Assembly: GCA_012032575.1 (NCBI GenBank)
Contig: JAAUSP010000220.1
Location: 1-11,086 of the forward strand
Reading direction: 5' to 3'
Origin: Anaerolineales bacterium
GTDB lineage: Bacteria; Chloroflexota; Anaerolineae; 4572-78; J111
DNA length: 11,086 nucleotides
The translations under genes and the position numbers were made by a program. Below the pieces are notes generated by a model that worked only from the letters and a program-made list of their open reading frames with translations, made no database searches and had not been told where the DNA came from. Positions 1 through 7,246 of this stretch are shown here, in pieces (the first letter of the stretch is position 1; each line of letters starts with the position of its first letter).

Positions 1-2
1 TC

Positions 3-671
3 GCCTGGGCCGAGGCCATGTGCCGCGAACTGGGAGTGAAGGCGCTCCATTTGGAGGTCGAGCAGGCTAATGCCAAAGCCCGCGCCCTGTATTTGGCCCT
101 GGGCTTTGTGGATTATAACCATTATCTGATGACGTGCTGGCTCAACAAACCGCCGGCGGCAGACTACCAACCGCCGCAGGAAAATTTTGTTACAGGTCAG
201 CCGGTACAGGCGGGTGATGACGCCCTAACCATCACGTTCACGCCTGCCCAAAATACGGACATCGAACGGCTGGTTGAGCTGCGGCAGGAGGCCGGCACAG
301 AAGGTCAGGCCAATAGTCACGCGGCTTTGGAACAGGTAATAAACAATAGCTCACTGGGGCGAGTCTGGCTGATTGAGATGGATAATCAGGCGGTGGGATA
401 CGTGGCCGTCACATTTAGTTACAGCCTGGAATTTCACGGGCGGGATGCCCTGCTGGATGAGTTGTATTTGCGCCCGGAAGCCCAGGCGCTTGGCAAACCA
501 AGCCTCAAGTTTGCTCAGGGACAGGGTCAGGCTTTAGGGGTGAATGCTCTGCACGCGGAGATGGCGCGGGCCAATATTGCCGCTCAGAATCTCTATCGGG
601 CGGCTGATTTTGAGGATGATGATAGTTATTTGATGACAAAGTGGATTGGAAAAATGATGCGTGATGCGTGA
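3..671 (+). CDS. Tandem GNAT-family N-acetyltransferase, 5' partial
   Basis: The frame is open to the left edge of the window, so the true start lies upstream. Residues are counted here from the Met at base 18. The first ~42 residues are the C-terminal end of one GNAT domain, with the typical LHLEVEQANAKARALY and LGF pattern of the acetyl-CoA fold. A linker rich in Pro and Gln follows (about 43-65). A second GNAT domain runs from about 70 to 210 and ends in the parallel LHAEMARANIAAQNLY segment. GNAT enzymes move an acetyl group from acetyl-CoA to an amine; no substrate can be read here. In the second domain the usual R/Q-x-x-G-x-G/A pyrophosphate loop is degenerate (QALGKP near 156-161), so this half may be weak or structural. 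Both halves end in a YLMTxW motif, which suggests internal duplication. The gene converges on the cupin gene 20 bases away. Confidence 0.8.
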   Translation, partial: AWAEAMCRELGVKALHLEVEQANAKARALYLALGFVDYNHYLMTCWLNKPPAADYQPPQENFVTGQPVQAGDDALTITFTPAQNTDIERLVELRQEAGTEGQANSHAALEQVINNSSLGRVWLIEMDNQAVGYVAVTFSYSLEFHGRDALLDELYLRPEAQALGKPSLKFAQGQGQALGVNALHAEMARANIAAQNLYRAADFEDDDSYLMTKWIGKMMRDA

Positions 672-697
672 GGATTTTTTCTCAGGAAATATCACGC
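666..697. terminator. Hairpin between convergent genes, possible two-way terminator
   Basis: GCGTGA (666-671) pairs with TCACGC (692-697). An inner arm, ATTTTT (674-679), can pair with GGAAAT (685-690) using G-U pairs. The two stop codons of the convergent genes lie in the two outer arms. No long T-tract follows on either strand, so termination activity is only a guess. Confidence 0.25.
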
Positions 698-1015
698 TTT
701 ACTCTCGGCGGGGGCAAAGAAAACCAGAATTTTCAAATCTTCACTAATGGTGTGAAAACGATGCTCAACATTGGCGGCGACAAAGACAATGGTGCCGGTT
801 TCAACGGTCCGGTCTTCCTGTCCAACGCGAATAAAGCCATGTCCCTCTACAATATAGTAGACTTCATCTTCATTATGCGGCTGCTGCGGGTCGGTTCCAC
901 CCGCCGGCAATGTGTACAGGCCAACACTCAACGACGGTACCCGGAGGAATTCCAAATAGGATTTACCGGAACTTTGCTGCTCGATAATCAATTGAGAAAT
1001 TTCAAAAGCATCCAT
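692..1015 (-). CDS. Small single-domain cupin protein
   Basis: This 107-residue protein is about the length of a single cupin_2 beta-barrel. Motif 1 is visible as G40...Q45-P-H47...E51...G58 (VYYIVEGHG). Motif 2 is G74...H85, around VEHRFHTI. Cupins hold a divalent metal with two His, one Glu and a third His; here the first His of the HxH pair is Gln45, so the metal site is altered or three-coordinate. Such small cupins include dioxygenases, isomerases and sugar- or ligand-binding proteins, and the sequence does not say which. The start is supported by a run of G (GGGGGG) just upstream on the minus strand. The gene is divergent from the DUF2071 gene (130-base shared upstream region) and convergent with the acetyltransferase. 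It appears to be a single-gene unit. Confidence 0.85.
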   Translation of the reverse strand: MDAFEISQLIIEQQSSGKSYLEFLRVPSLSVGLYTLPAGGTDPQQPHNEDEVYYIVEGHGFIRVGQEDRTVETGTIVFVAANVEHRFHTISEDLKILVFFAPAESKA

Positions 1016-1103
1016 CGCTCTTTACCCCCCCGGTGGAATTTTTATTTTAGCTTCACCCTGTGTAAAACTTACGGTGGCAGCGCGGCACAGTATACCATTA
1101 TGA

Positions 1104-1138
1104 GCCAGTTTGTGCCAACTGGCGGCCTAAGGTAAAAT
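1104..1138 (+). promoter_or_regulatory. Inverted repeat and possible leaderless promoter of the DUF2071 gene
   Basis: GCCAGTT (1104-1110) and AACTGGC (1117-1123) form a perfect 7-bp inverted repeat with a 6-base spacer. A -10-like TAAAAT sits at 1133-1138, only 7 bases before the ATG at 1146, and no Shine-Dalgarno sequence lies in between. The -35 position (TTGTGC, 1110-1115) is poor. If the -10 is real, the message starts at or next to the ATG and would be leaderless. The inverted repeat would then overlap the -35 and could be an operator. Confidence 0.3.
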
Positions 1139-1145
1139 TTAACCT

Positions 1146-1898
1146 ATGACTACAACTCATCCCGGCAAATTTCTCTCCGCCGAATGGCGCTACCTGGCCA
1201 TGCTCAATTATGAGATTGATCCGGCCTGTTTGCTGTCTTACATCCCGCATGGCACAGAGTTGGATACCTGGAACGGGAAGACCTTTGTGAGTGTTGTCGG
1301 CTTCATGTTTCTCAATACCAGGGTGATGGGCTGGTCTATCCCCTTTCACGTAAATTTTGAAGAGGTCAATCTGCGCTTTTATGTCCGCCGGCTCGGGCCC
1401 GAAGGCTGGCGGCGGGGCGTTGTATTTATCAAAGAGATTGTGCCCAAACCGGCTATCGCCTGGGTAGCGCGGACCCTTTACAACGAAAATTATGTAGCTT
1501 TGCCGATGCGTCACGACGTGTCAAGCAGTTTTTCACCCCCTTCGCTGATTGTTGAATACGGCTGGCGCTTTAAAAATGAGTGGGCCTGTTTGCGGGTCAA
1601 TACCACAGGGGGGTTACAGCCGATCACCCCCGGCTCGGAAGAGGAATTTATCACCGAGCATTACTGGGGTTACGCCGCCCAAAAAGACGGCGGCTGTGTG
1701 GAATATCAGGTCGAACATCCCCCCTGGCGAGTGTGGCAGGTGGGCGAGAGTGTGCTGGAGTGCAATGTAGCCGATCTTTACGGGGATGTATTTGTTGACA
1801 GCCTGCGCTCTACGCCCAGTTCCGCATTTTTGGCCGAAGGTTCGGCAGTGATGGTGCGCAAAGGGGTTAAACTCTCATTACCCGATATTGAGGCGTAG
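1146..1898 (+). CDS. DUF2071 (YqjF-like) protein
   Basis: This 250-residue protein is close to the usual length for DUF2071/YqjF proteins (COG3361). The N-terminus carries the family pattern FLSAEWRYLAMLNYEIDP (residues 9-26). It is followed by a HGTELDTWNGKTFVSVVGF block (35-53) and by PFHVNFEEVNLRFYVRR (66-82). The family is thought to share the acetoacetate-decarboxylase-like fold, but its biochemical role is unknown. I see no signal peptide or membrane segment, so a soluble cytoplasmic protein is expected. No ribosome binding site precedes the ATG, which fits the leaderless promoter proposed upstream. The gene stands alone: the cupin is divergent, and a 93- to 126-base repeat-bearing gap separates it from the BrkB gene. 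Family assignment is confident; function is not. Confidence 0.88.
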   Translation: MTTTHPGKFLSAEWRYLAMLNYEIDPACLLSYIPHGTELDTWNGKTFVSVVGFMFLNTRVMGWSIPFHVNFEEVNLRFYVRRLGPEGWRRGVVFIKEIVPKPAIAWVARTLYNENYVALPMRHDVSSSFSPPSLIVEYGWRFKNEWACLRVNTTGGLQPITPGSEEEFITEHYWGYAAQKDGGCVEYQVEHPPWRVWQVGESVLECNVADLYGDVFVDSLRSTPSSAFLAEGSAVMVRKGVKLSLPDIEA

Positions 1899-1910
1899 TA
1901 GTTTATTTTT

Positions 1911-1967
1911 GCCACGAATTTTTACTAAATTTTCCCCTTTTTTGTGTCAATTCGTGCAATTCATGGC
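1911..1967. repeat. CACGAATT-type inverted repeat
   Basis: GCCACGAATT (1911-1920) is mirrored by AATTCATGGC (1958-1967) with one mismatch. The inner CACGAATT (1913-1920) is mirrored perfectly by AATTCGTG (1949-1956). The short repeated ATTCGTG/ATTCATG units look like a decayed dispersed intergenic repeat. No T-tract follows, so I do not call a terminator. The rest of the gap holds nothing I recognise. Confidence 0.5.
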
Positions 1968-2024
1968 TAAAAATTTGTACTCTATCGGTCAATGCCGGGT
2001 GGCAAGGCAGAAAAAGGCAGGTTT

Positions 2025-2975
2025 ATGCTCAACGAGCGAACCAGAAAAAGTCTGAGGCATAAGGCTCAAACACGCTACCGGCGGGTGAATCGCTGGAGTC
2101 AGGGGACATTAGGCATTGTGATTGACGCCTTCCGCAGTTTTAATCAGGCCCGCGCTGCCGAAGGAGCCGCCAGCATTGCCTACTACGCCTTGTTTTCCCT
2201 CTTTCCCCTGCTCTTCTTTCTGGTGGCAATTGGGAGTTCGGTGCTGCAGAGCCAGCAGGTGCAGCAGCAGGTTTTGGCCTTTGTCACCGAGGCGCTACCC
2301 ACGGCCCGCGATCTGGTTCAGAAAAATATGGAGCACATGCTGGAAATCCGGGGCACGGTGGGGTTGGTCGGTACATTGGGTCTGGCCTGGTCGGCTACGG
2401 GGGTGTTTAATGCGCTGACGCATAATATCAACCGGGCCTGGCGCAACGCCGGGGGGCATACTTTTTTAAAAGGGCGCTTGATGGCGCTGGGCATCGCCGG
2501 CAGCCTGATCGGCCTGCTGATGATGCTGTCGCTCTTTTTTACCACCGCCTTTAATTTATTGCCCCAATTCAGCATCCCGCTGCTGGGCGATGTTTCGATC
2601 TATAAAACCTGGCTGTGGGGCATCTTAACCCGGCTGATTCCCTGGCTGCTGCTCTACCTGATGTTTCTGTTGTTGTACTGGTGGATCCCCAATACTACCG
2701 TCAAGTTGTCCGAAGCCCATTGGGGCGCGTTGATCGCCACCTTTGCCTGGGAGATCAACCGCGCCAGCTTTACCTGGTATTTAAACAGCGGTCTGGCCAG
2801 CTATCAGTTGATTTATGGTTCTTTGGGGGCGGTCGTTGCTTTGATGCTGTGGATTTATCTGAGCAGTTTGATTGCCATTTTTGGGGCACATCTCAGCGCG
2901 TCCATTGCTCATCACACCCGGCCCCAAAACGAAAAAAAAGGTCTGGTGCATTACCAGACCTATATCAAATCATGA
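2025..2975 (+). CDS. YihY/BrkB-family inner-membrane protein
   Basis: This is a polytopic membrane protein of the YihY/virulence factor BrkB family (PF03631). With the ATG at 2025 it has 316 residues; an earlier in-frame ATG at 1992 adds 11. I prefer 2025 because AGG-rich sequence (AAGGCAGG, 2014-2021) lies just upstream, while 1992 has none. Family marks are the AYYALFSLFPLLFFLVA segment near the N-terminus, followed by about five more membrane helices. The C-terminal block YGSLGAVVALMLWIYLSSL ends in GAHLSA, where most members have GAELNA, so the usual Glu is His here. The N-terminus is basic (RTRKSLRHKAQTRYRR) and should face the cytoplasm. Family members were once annotated as ribonuclease BN or as virulence factors; their true function is unsettled. 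The 3' end also encodes the hairpin terminator of the opposing ATPase gene. Confidence 0.88.
   Translation: MLNERTRKSLRHKAQTRYRRVNRWSQGTLGIVIDAFRSFNQARAAEGAASIAYYALFSLFPLLFFLVAIGSSVLQSQQVQQQVLAFVTEALPTARDLVQKNMEHMLEIRGTVGLVGTLGLAWSATGVFNALTHNINRAWRNAGGHTFLKGRLMALGIAGSLIGLLMMLSLFFTTAFNLLPQFSIPLLGDVSIYKTWLWGILTRLIPWLLLYLMFLLLYWWIPNTTVKLSEAHWGALIATFAWEINRASFTWYLNSGLASYQLIYGSLGAVVALMLWIYLSSLIAIFGAHLSASIAHHTRPQNEKKGLVHYQTYIKS
2931..2961 (-). terminator. Rho-independent terminator of the AAA+ ATPase gene
   Basis: AGGTCTGGT (2939-2947) and ACCAGACCT (2953-2961) form a perfect 9-bp stem with a 5-base loop. Eight A bases precede it on the plus strand, so read on the minus strand it is a GC-containing hairpin followed by eight T. 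It lies 22 bases past the stop of the minus-strand ATPase gene and inside the last codons of the convergent BrkB gene. There is no T-tract in the plus direction, so it should act mainly on the minus strand. Confidence 0.85.
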
Positions 2976-2982
2976 AGCAATT

Positions 2983-4368
2983 TTACAAAATCTGGCCTGA
3001 TTTGGCCTTGACAAAATACCCCTGACACGCTTCGTCAATCAACGCGGGAGTCATGTGCAGCGGCTCGCCGGCGTACTCGCACAGCACTTTCACCGCTTTT
3101 AAAATATCGCGGGGGTGGACCGATTGCAGCGGTTTGCCTGTTTTTCGATACCATTCATTGAGAAAATAGAGAAATGACTCCCGGTCAACCGTAGGGAACC
3201 CCAACACCTGCGCCTGATTCTCAAAGATGCGATAAAACATCTTTTCATCCGGCCCAAACACCCCTACTTTGATTTGGATACGGCGCAGGAAAGCCCCGTC
3301 CACCAGATCATCGGGGTCGAGGTTGGTGCTGAAAACCAGCAGTTGTTTGAACGGGATCTGGAAGGTCATGCCCGAATTGAGCCGTAAAAAGTCAATCCGG
3401 GTTTCCAGCGGCACAATCCAGCGGTTTAAGAGTTGGGTCGGGCTGATTTGCTGGCGGCCAAAATCGTCAATCAGAAACATGCCGCCGTTAGCCTTGAGCT
3501 GCAGCGGCGCTTCGTAAAATTTAGCCACCGGCTCATAGCGCAAATCAAGGTGTTCCATTGTTAGCTCGCCGCCGACCATCACCCCTGGCCGCTGAAACAA
3601 TCCCCAGCGATTGTCGGCTCCGCCACGCTCATCGGTACTGAATTTGTGGATCAGGCTGTCGTAAATCTGGATAATCGCCCCACCGACGGTAATGGCATAC
3701 GGTATCCAGACTGGCTCACCGCCGCCCAACATTTTGGCAATGGCTTCGGAAATGGTGGTTTTACCATTACCCGGCGGGCCGTATAAAAAGAGAGAACTGC
3801 CGGCATTGACTGCCGGACCAATTTTGCGGTCGAAATTTTGGGGTAAAATCAGGTGACTCAGCGCTTGCTGCACCTGGGCGCGGTCTAATTTTTCAATCGT
3901 CGCCTGGGCCAACACCGATTTGGTATATTTTTCCAGCGGTACCGGGGCCGGTCCCACGTATTGGGTTCGCTCAAAAGCTTCCTTGGCCCGGTTGCGTCCG
4001 CCATCCGTCAGACTGTAGACATACCCCCGCCGCCCCAGACTGCCCACGGCTTTAGCTACTTCAAGCATATGCTCCTGCTGCATCCATGACAGCATCTCGT
4101 CAATTAGTTTGTAAGGCAGCTTGATCACTTCTTCGGCGTGGGTGGCGCTTACCTCACCCTCGTTGTAGGTGAGTCGCAGGAGAATATCTATTACCGCTCC
4201 CTGATTAATATCCAGATCGTCCAGCGAGGTCGGCGGCGTTAAAAGTTCAACCATGCCGCTGAAACGCACAATACTCGGAGCTGTCAAGTGGGAGGTGCTG
4301 GAAATGGTGCGTTGCGGTGTAATAGTTCCTGATTTAGTTAGTTCTTTCAAAGTCCCGGTCGTCGCCAT
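2983..4368 (-). CDS. AAA+ ATPase with N-terminal winged-helix-like region
   Basis: The 461-residue protein has a full AAA+ core: Walker A GPPGNGKT (197-204), Walker B MFLIDD (297-302), a sensor-1-like FSTNLDP (346-352), an LRRI arginine segment (361-364) and HPRD (418-421), where sensor 2 is expected. Residues ~55-135 look like a winged-helix domain, with LPYKLIDEMLSWM as a recognition-helix-like stretch and GYVYSLTDGGRNRA as a wing. The first ~40 residues are Ser/Thr-rich and probably disordered. No signal peptide or membrane segment is seen, so it is cytoplasmic. AAA+ proteins remodel protein or nucleic-acid partners by ATP hydrolysis. No partner gene lies beside it, so the target is unknown. 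The start has a GGAG motif 8 bases upstream, and the gene has its own promoter and terminator, so it is a one-gene unit. The DFG after Walker B and the layout resemble MoxR- or IstB-like helpers only loosely. Confidence 0.85.
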   Translation of the reverse strand: MATTGTLKELTKSGTITPQRTISSTSHLTAPSIVRFSGMVELLTPPTSLDDLDINQGAVIDILLRLTYNEGEVSATHAEEVIKLPYKLIDEMLSWMQQEHMLEVAKAVGSLGRRGYVYSLTDGGRNRAKEAFERTQYVGPAPVPLEKYTKSVLAQATIEKLDRAQVQQALSHLILPQNFDRKIGPAVNAGSSLFLYGPPGNGKTTISEAIAKMLGGGEPVWIPYAITVGGAIIQIYDSLIHKFSTDERGGADNRWGLFQRPGVMVGGELTMEHLDLRYEPVAKFYEAPLQLKANGGMFLIDDFGRQQISPTQLLNRWIVPLETRIDFLRLNSGMTFQIPFKQLLVFSTNLDPDDLVDGAFLRRIQIKVGVFGPDEKMFYRIFENQAQVLGFPTVDRESFLYFLNEWYRKTGKPLQSVHPRDILKAVKVLCEYAGEPLHMTPALIDEACQGYFVKAKSGQIL

Positions 4369-4439
4369 AGCGCTGTCTCCAACGATTGCAATTAATTTGT
4401 AATATGGGGTTATATTGCGGCAGTTATTTTACCAAACTC

Positions 4440-4468
4440 ATTATACTAAAAGCGTCAAAAATTGTCGA
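4440..4468 (-). promoter_or_regulatory. Sigma70-type promoter of the AAA+ ATPase gene
   Basis: Read on the minus strand, TCGACA (4463-4468) and TATAAT (4440-4445) are separated by exactly 17 bases. This is one mismatch from the -35 consensus and a perfect -10. It places the transcript start about 60-70 bases before the ATPase ATG and leaves a GGAG ribosome site in the leader. Confidence 0.7.
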
Positions 4469-4518
4469 GATTTTTCGTTAAGGTTAAGGTACTATTGACC
4501 GACTTCAACAAAAGGGTA

Positions 4519-4547
4519 TTGACATTTCTCTATTTTTGGAGTAAAAT
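4519..4547 (+). promoter_or_regulatory. Near-consensus sigma70 promoter of the ABC transporter operon
   Basis: TTGACA (4519-4524) and TAAAAT (4542-4547) are separated by 17 bases, a perfect -35 with a five-of-six -10. The predicted start is near 4554, giving a leader of about 44 bases to the permease ATG at 4598. AGG lies 7 bases before that ATG. A promoter this strong usually needs a repressor, and operator-like palindromes cover its -10 and start site. Confidence 0.8.
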
Positions 4548-4584
4548 GAGTGTACACTCACTCAACTGAGTGAATACTCACATC
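4547..4584. promoter_or_regulatory. Double TetR-type operator over the operon promoter
   Basis: TGAGTGTACACTCA (4547-4560) is a perfect 14-bp palindrome. TGAGTGAATACTCA (4567-4580) repeats the TGAGT-N4-ACTCA pattern exactly 20 bases on, on the same helix face. A third palindrome, TCACTCA-N2-TGAGTGA, bridges the two (4558-4573). Site 1 also fits an 18-bp TGAGTG-N6-CACTCA form (4547-4564), which resembles operators known for TetR-family repressors such as Bacillus FadR. The sites overlap the last base of the -10 and the predicted start, so binding would block RNA polymerase. The TetR gene at 7239 in the same operon is the obvious ligand, which would make the unit self-repressing. The binding partner is inferred. 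Confidence 0.75.
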
Positions 4585-4597
4585 AACAGGTCAATCA

Positions 4598-7006
4598 ATG
4601 GGAGTTATCCGTTACAAAATTTGGCGCGACTTATGGGAAAACAAAGGGCGGACCATGCGCGTGGTCATAATTATTGCCATCGGCGCTTTTGCCGTGGGGG
4701 CGATTATGGGCGGCCAGGAGTTTATCAGCCAGGATTTGACCCGGACCTGGCTGACTTCTACCCCGGCCAGCATTGGCCTGGAGGTCAAACCGGCAGTGAG
4801 CGAAGATACCATCAATACCCTGGCTAATCTGCGTGGCGTTGAACGGGTGGAAGGCTGGTATCAAAAAGCCATCCAGTGGCGGCGCGGACCTGAAATGGCC
4901 TGGGAACCGGCCCTGCTGCTGGCGATTGACGATTACGACGACCAGAACTTACGCAAAATTTTTATAGACAGCGGCGATTGGCCGGCGCGCCGCTCTTTGG
5001 GAGTCCAGCGTGCTTACGGTTTGACGGTGGGCGACGCGGTTGAACTAAAAATTAACGATGGCCAGGCAGAAGAAGAACATCAGGCTGCCTTAAACGGCGT
5101 GCTTTACAGCGCGGCCCAGCCGCCAGCCGCATTCATCCCCCTGCCCGCTTTTTATACCACCCGTGAACGCTTCGAGCAGCTTACCGGCGAGTCCAACTAC
5201 AGCCTGATCGTGGCGGCTATTCCTGATTACAGCGAAACAAAGGCGATTGCGGCCGCCGATTTACTCCAGCGTGAATTGGAAAAGCAGGATATCGAAGTCA
5301 AACCGGCCATGCCCAAGCCCGGCGGATTTATGACCCGCACCGGCCATCCCAACCGTTTTATCTCTCAGGACGTGGTGGATGGCGTTTTTCTCATCCTCAA
5401 CACCCTGGCGGTGGCCTCAGTGGTGCTGGGGCTGTTCCTGGTTTATAACACCATCAACGCGGTGATCAGTCAGCAGGTCGGCCAGATTGGGGTTATGAAG
5501 GCGATTGGAGCCAACTTTGAGCAGGTGTTGGGCATCTATCTGAGCGCGGTGGTGGTTTACGCCGGGCTGGCTCTGCTGATTGCCGCGCCGTTGGGCGCGC
5601 TGGCGGCGCACGGGCTAAGGCTGCTCCTGATTGGCCGGATGAACATGATCCCCGGCCCGTTTGAAATCTCGTCCAGTGCGGTCTTGACCCAGGCAGCAGT
5701 CGCGCTGCTGTCGCCGCTGTTGATTGCCATTGTGCCCATTTTTGCCGGAGCACAGCTTACCGTCCGCGAGGCCATCAGCAGTTACGGCCTGACCGGGGCA
5801 ACAGGTCTGCTGGAGCGGCTTCTGGCGAAAGCCGCATTTATGCCCCGCCTGACTGCCCTGACCCTCAGCAACACCTTTCGCAACAAGCAGCGCGTCCTGC
5901 TGACCGAAATCACCCTGGTGGGAGCCGGCGTCATTTTTATGATGGTGATGAACACCCAGGCCAGCCTGGTTAACACCTACAACGATATTCTGACCACCAT
6001 TTTCCGGGCCAACGTGATGCTGGAACTAAAAAATGAGGCCCGTATCCAGGAAATCGAAGCAATGGTTCTGGCCCAGCCTGGCGTGGAAACCGTCGAGGTT
6101 TGGGGTATCGGCCAGGGCGTCATCCGGCCACTGAACCAGCCCGAAGCCAACGACGATGAGTCGGCCAATTTGTACGGCCTGTCGCTGCCGGCTGTCACCT
6201 ATGTGCCGCAGATACGGGCCGGGCGCTGGCTGGTCGAGGGCGACCGCTATGCTGTGGTTCTCAATCAGGAATTGGCCGAGCAGGTCGGCGTGGGTCTGGG
6301 GGATTGGGTGACGATTGACCCAACCGGCAAGCGTGAATCGGACTGGCAGGTGGTCGGGCTGCTGTTTGATCCGCTGGACCAACAGGCGGTCTATGCCCCC
6401 CGTGACACGCTGCTGCGCGAACTGCGCCAGGTGGGCAGCGGCAAAGTTATCAAGGTCCAGACCATCGCCGATGATGAAGCCGGTGAAGCCGCCGTGGCCG
6501 CCGCGTTGCGCGACCGGTTTGAGGAGAGTGGTTACGAACTCAAGGTGAGCCGGGAGGACACTTCCCATCGGATGGTCCACGAGCGGCTCGACCGCATGTC
6601 CATCCTGCTGATACTGTTGACCGGCATGGCCCTGCTGATTGCCGCTGTGGGGGCGGTCGCCCTGAGCGGTACACTTTCGATCAACGTGATGGAGCGAACC
6701 CGCGAGATTGGGGTGATGCGGGCCATCGGCGCGTCGGCGCTGGTGATCGGTGGGCAGTTTGTCGGCGAAGGGCTGATTTTGGGCTGGTTAAGCTGGTTCA
6801 TCGCCTTGCCGCTGAGTATCCCCGTCAGCCGGCTGCTTCTGACCGCCCTCTCCGGGCTGCTCAACACCGAGTTGGTTTATCAACAATCCGTAGCCGGTGT
6901 GCTCTACTGGTTTGTAATTGTGGGGGTGTTGGCCGTGCTGGCCAGTTGGCTCCCGGCCCAAAAAGCAGCTCAAACCAGTGTGCGTGAGAGCCTGGCCTAC
7001 ACCTAA
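4598..7006 (+). CDS. Double-FtsX (MacB-like) ABC transporter permease
   Basis: At 802 residues, this permease holds two FtsX-type halves in one chain. Each half has one N-terminal helix (about 21-38 and 434-452), a large extracytoplasmic MacB-core-like domain (about 40-255 and 455-660), and three C-terminal helices (about 262-288, 310-336, 362-384; then 667-692, 718-740, 768-785). The FtsX signature after the second helix appears in both halves: GQIGVMKAIGA (295-305) and REIGVMRAIGA (702-712). Both halves end in an Ala-rich coupling segment (REAISSYGL; RESLAYT). Relatives (MacB, LolC/E, SalY types) move lipids, peptides or drugs across or out of the membrane with a LolD/MacB-type ATPase; no such ATPase lies next to it here. 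It is the first gene of the operon, with AGG 7 bases before the ATG. The HTH gene starts 15 bases after its stop. Confidence 0.9.
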   Translation: MGVIRYKIWRDLWENKGRTMRVVIIIAIGAFAVGAIMGGQEFISQDLTRTWLTSTPASIGLEVKPAVSEDTINTLANLRGVERVEGWYQKAIQWRRGPEMAWEPALLLAIDDYDDQNLRKIFIDSGDWPARRSLGVQRAYGLTVGDAVELKINDGQAEEEHQAALNGVLYSAAQPPAAFIPLPAFYTTRERFEQLTGESNYSLIVAAIPDYSETKAIAAADLLQRELEKQDIEVKPAMPKPGGFMTRTGHPNRFISQDVVDGVFLILNTLAVASVVLGLFLVYNTINAVISQQVGQIGVMKAIGANFEQVLGIYLSAVVVYAGLALLIAAPLGALAAHGLRLLLIGRMNMIPGPFEISSSAVLTQAAVALLSPLLIAIVPIFAGAQLTVREAISSYGLTGATGLLERLLAKAAFMPRLTALTLSNTFRNKQRVLLTEITLVGAGVIFMMVMNTQASLVNTYNDILTTIFRANVMLELKNEARIQEIEAMVLAQPGVETVEVWGIGQGVIRPLNQPEANDDESANLYGLSLPAVTYVPQIRAGRWLVEGDRYAVVLNQELAEQVGVGLGDWVTIDPTGKRESDWQVVGLLFDPLDQQAVYAPRDTLLRELRQVGSGKVIKVQTIADDEAGEAAVAAALRDRFEESGYELKVSREDTSHRMVHERLDRMSILLILLTGMALLIAAVGAVALSGTLSINVMERTREIGVMRAIGASALVIGGQFVGEGLILGWLSWFIALPLSIPVSRLLLTALSGLLNTELVYQQSVAGVLYWFVIVGVLAVLASWLPAQKAAQTSVRESLAYT

Positions 7007-7021
7007 TTGTGGAGAATGAAG

Positions 7022-7246
7022 ATGAGTTTTTATCTTGAACCTTTAACCGAGCGCGAGGCTGAAGTGCTGCAACGGCTGGCCTCCGGCGCATCGAACCGGG
7101 AAATCAGCCAGAGTTTGTTCATCACCGAAAGCACGGTCAAGCGGCACGTCTACAATATTTTTGGCAAGTTGAATGTACGTAATCGCACCGAGGCGGCCTT
7201 ACAGGCCCATCGCCTTATCTTTAACCGGGAGTCCCTCCATGTTTGA
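7022..7246 (+). CDS. Stand-alone LuxR/GerE-type DNA-binding protein
   Basis: The 74-residue product is almost only a GerE helix-turn-helix domain: [22 protein letters not shown], then [18 protein letters not shown] (recognition helix), then [13 protein letters not shown]. No receiver, PAS or autoinducer domain is attached, so it resembles single-domain LuxR-type regulators. The ATG at 7022 is chosen because GGAG (7011-7014) stands 7 bases before it. The TTG at 7007 and the ATG at 7016 are too close to that site or lack one. The gene follows the FtsX gene by 15 bases and overlaps the TetR start by 8 bases, which implies translational coupling. It probably acts as a local or accessory regulator of the same transporter; its target site is not visible. 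Confidence 0.82.
   Translation: MSFYLEPLTEREAEVLQRLASGASNREISQSLFITESTVKRHVYNIFGKLNVRNRTEAALQAHRLIFNRESLHV

Noticed and set aside
668..1135. Plus-strand open frame of 155 codons over the cupin gene
   Set aside because: Antisense to a convincing cupin and without domain features.
1098..1514. Minus-strand open frame of 138 codons over DUF2071
   Set aside because: Antisense shadow of a clear DUF2071 gene.
6026..6580. Minus-strand open frame of 184 codons opposite the FtsX gene
   Set aside because: Antisense shadow in a GC-rich coding region; no start signal or family pattern.
7007..7021. TTG at 7007 or ATG at 7016 as start of the HTH protein
   Set aside because: The GGAG site at 7011-7014 overlaps or abuts these codons; it is correctly spaced only for the ATG at 7022.
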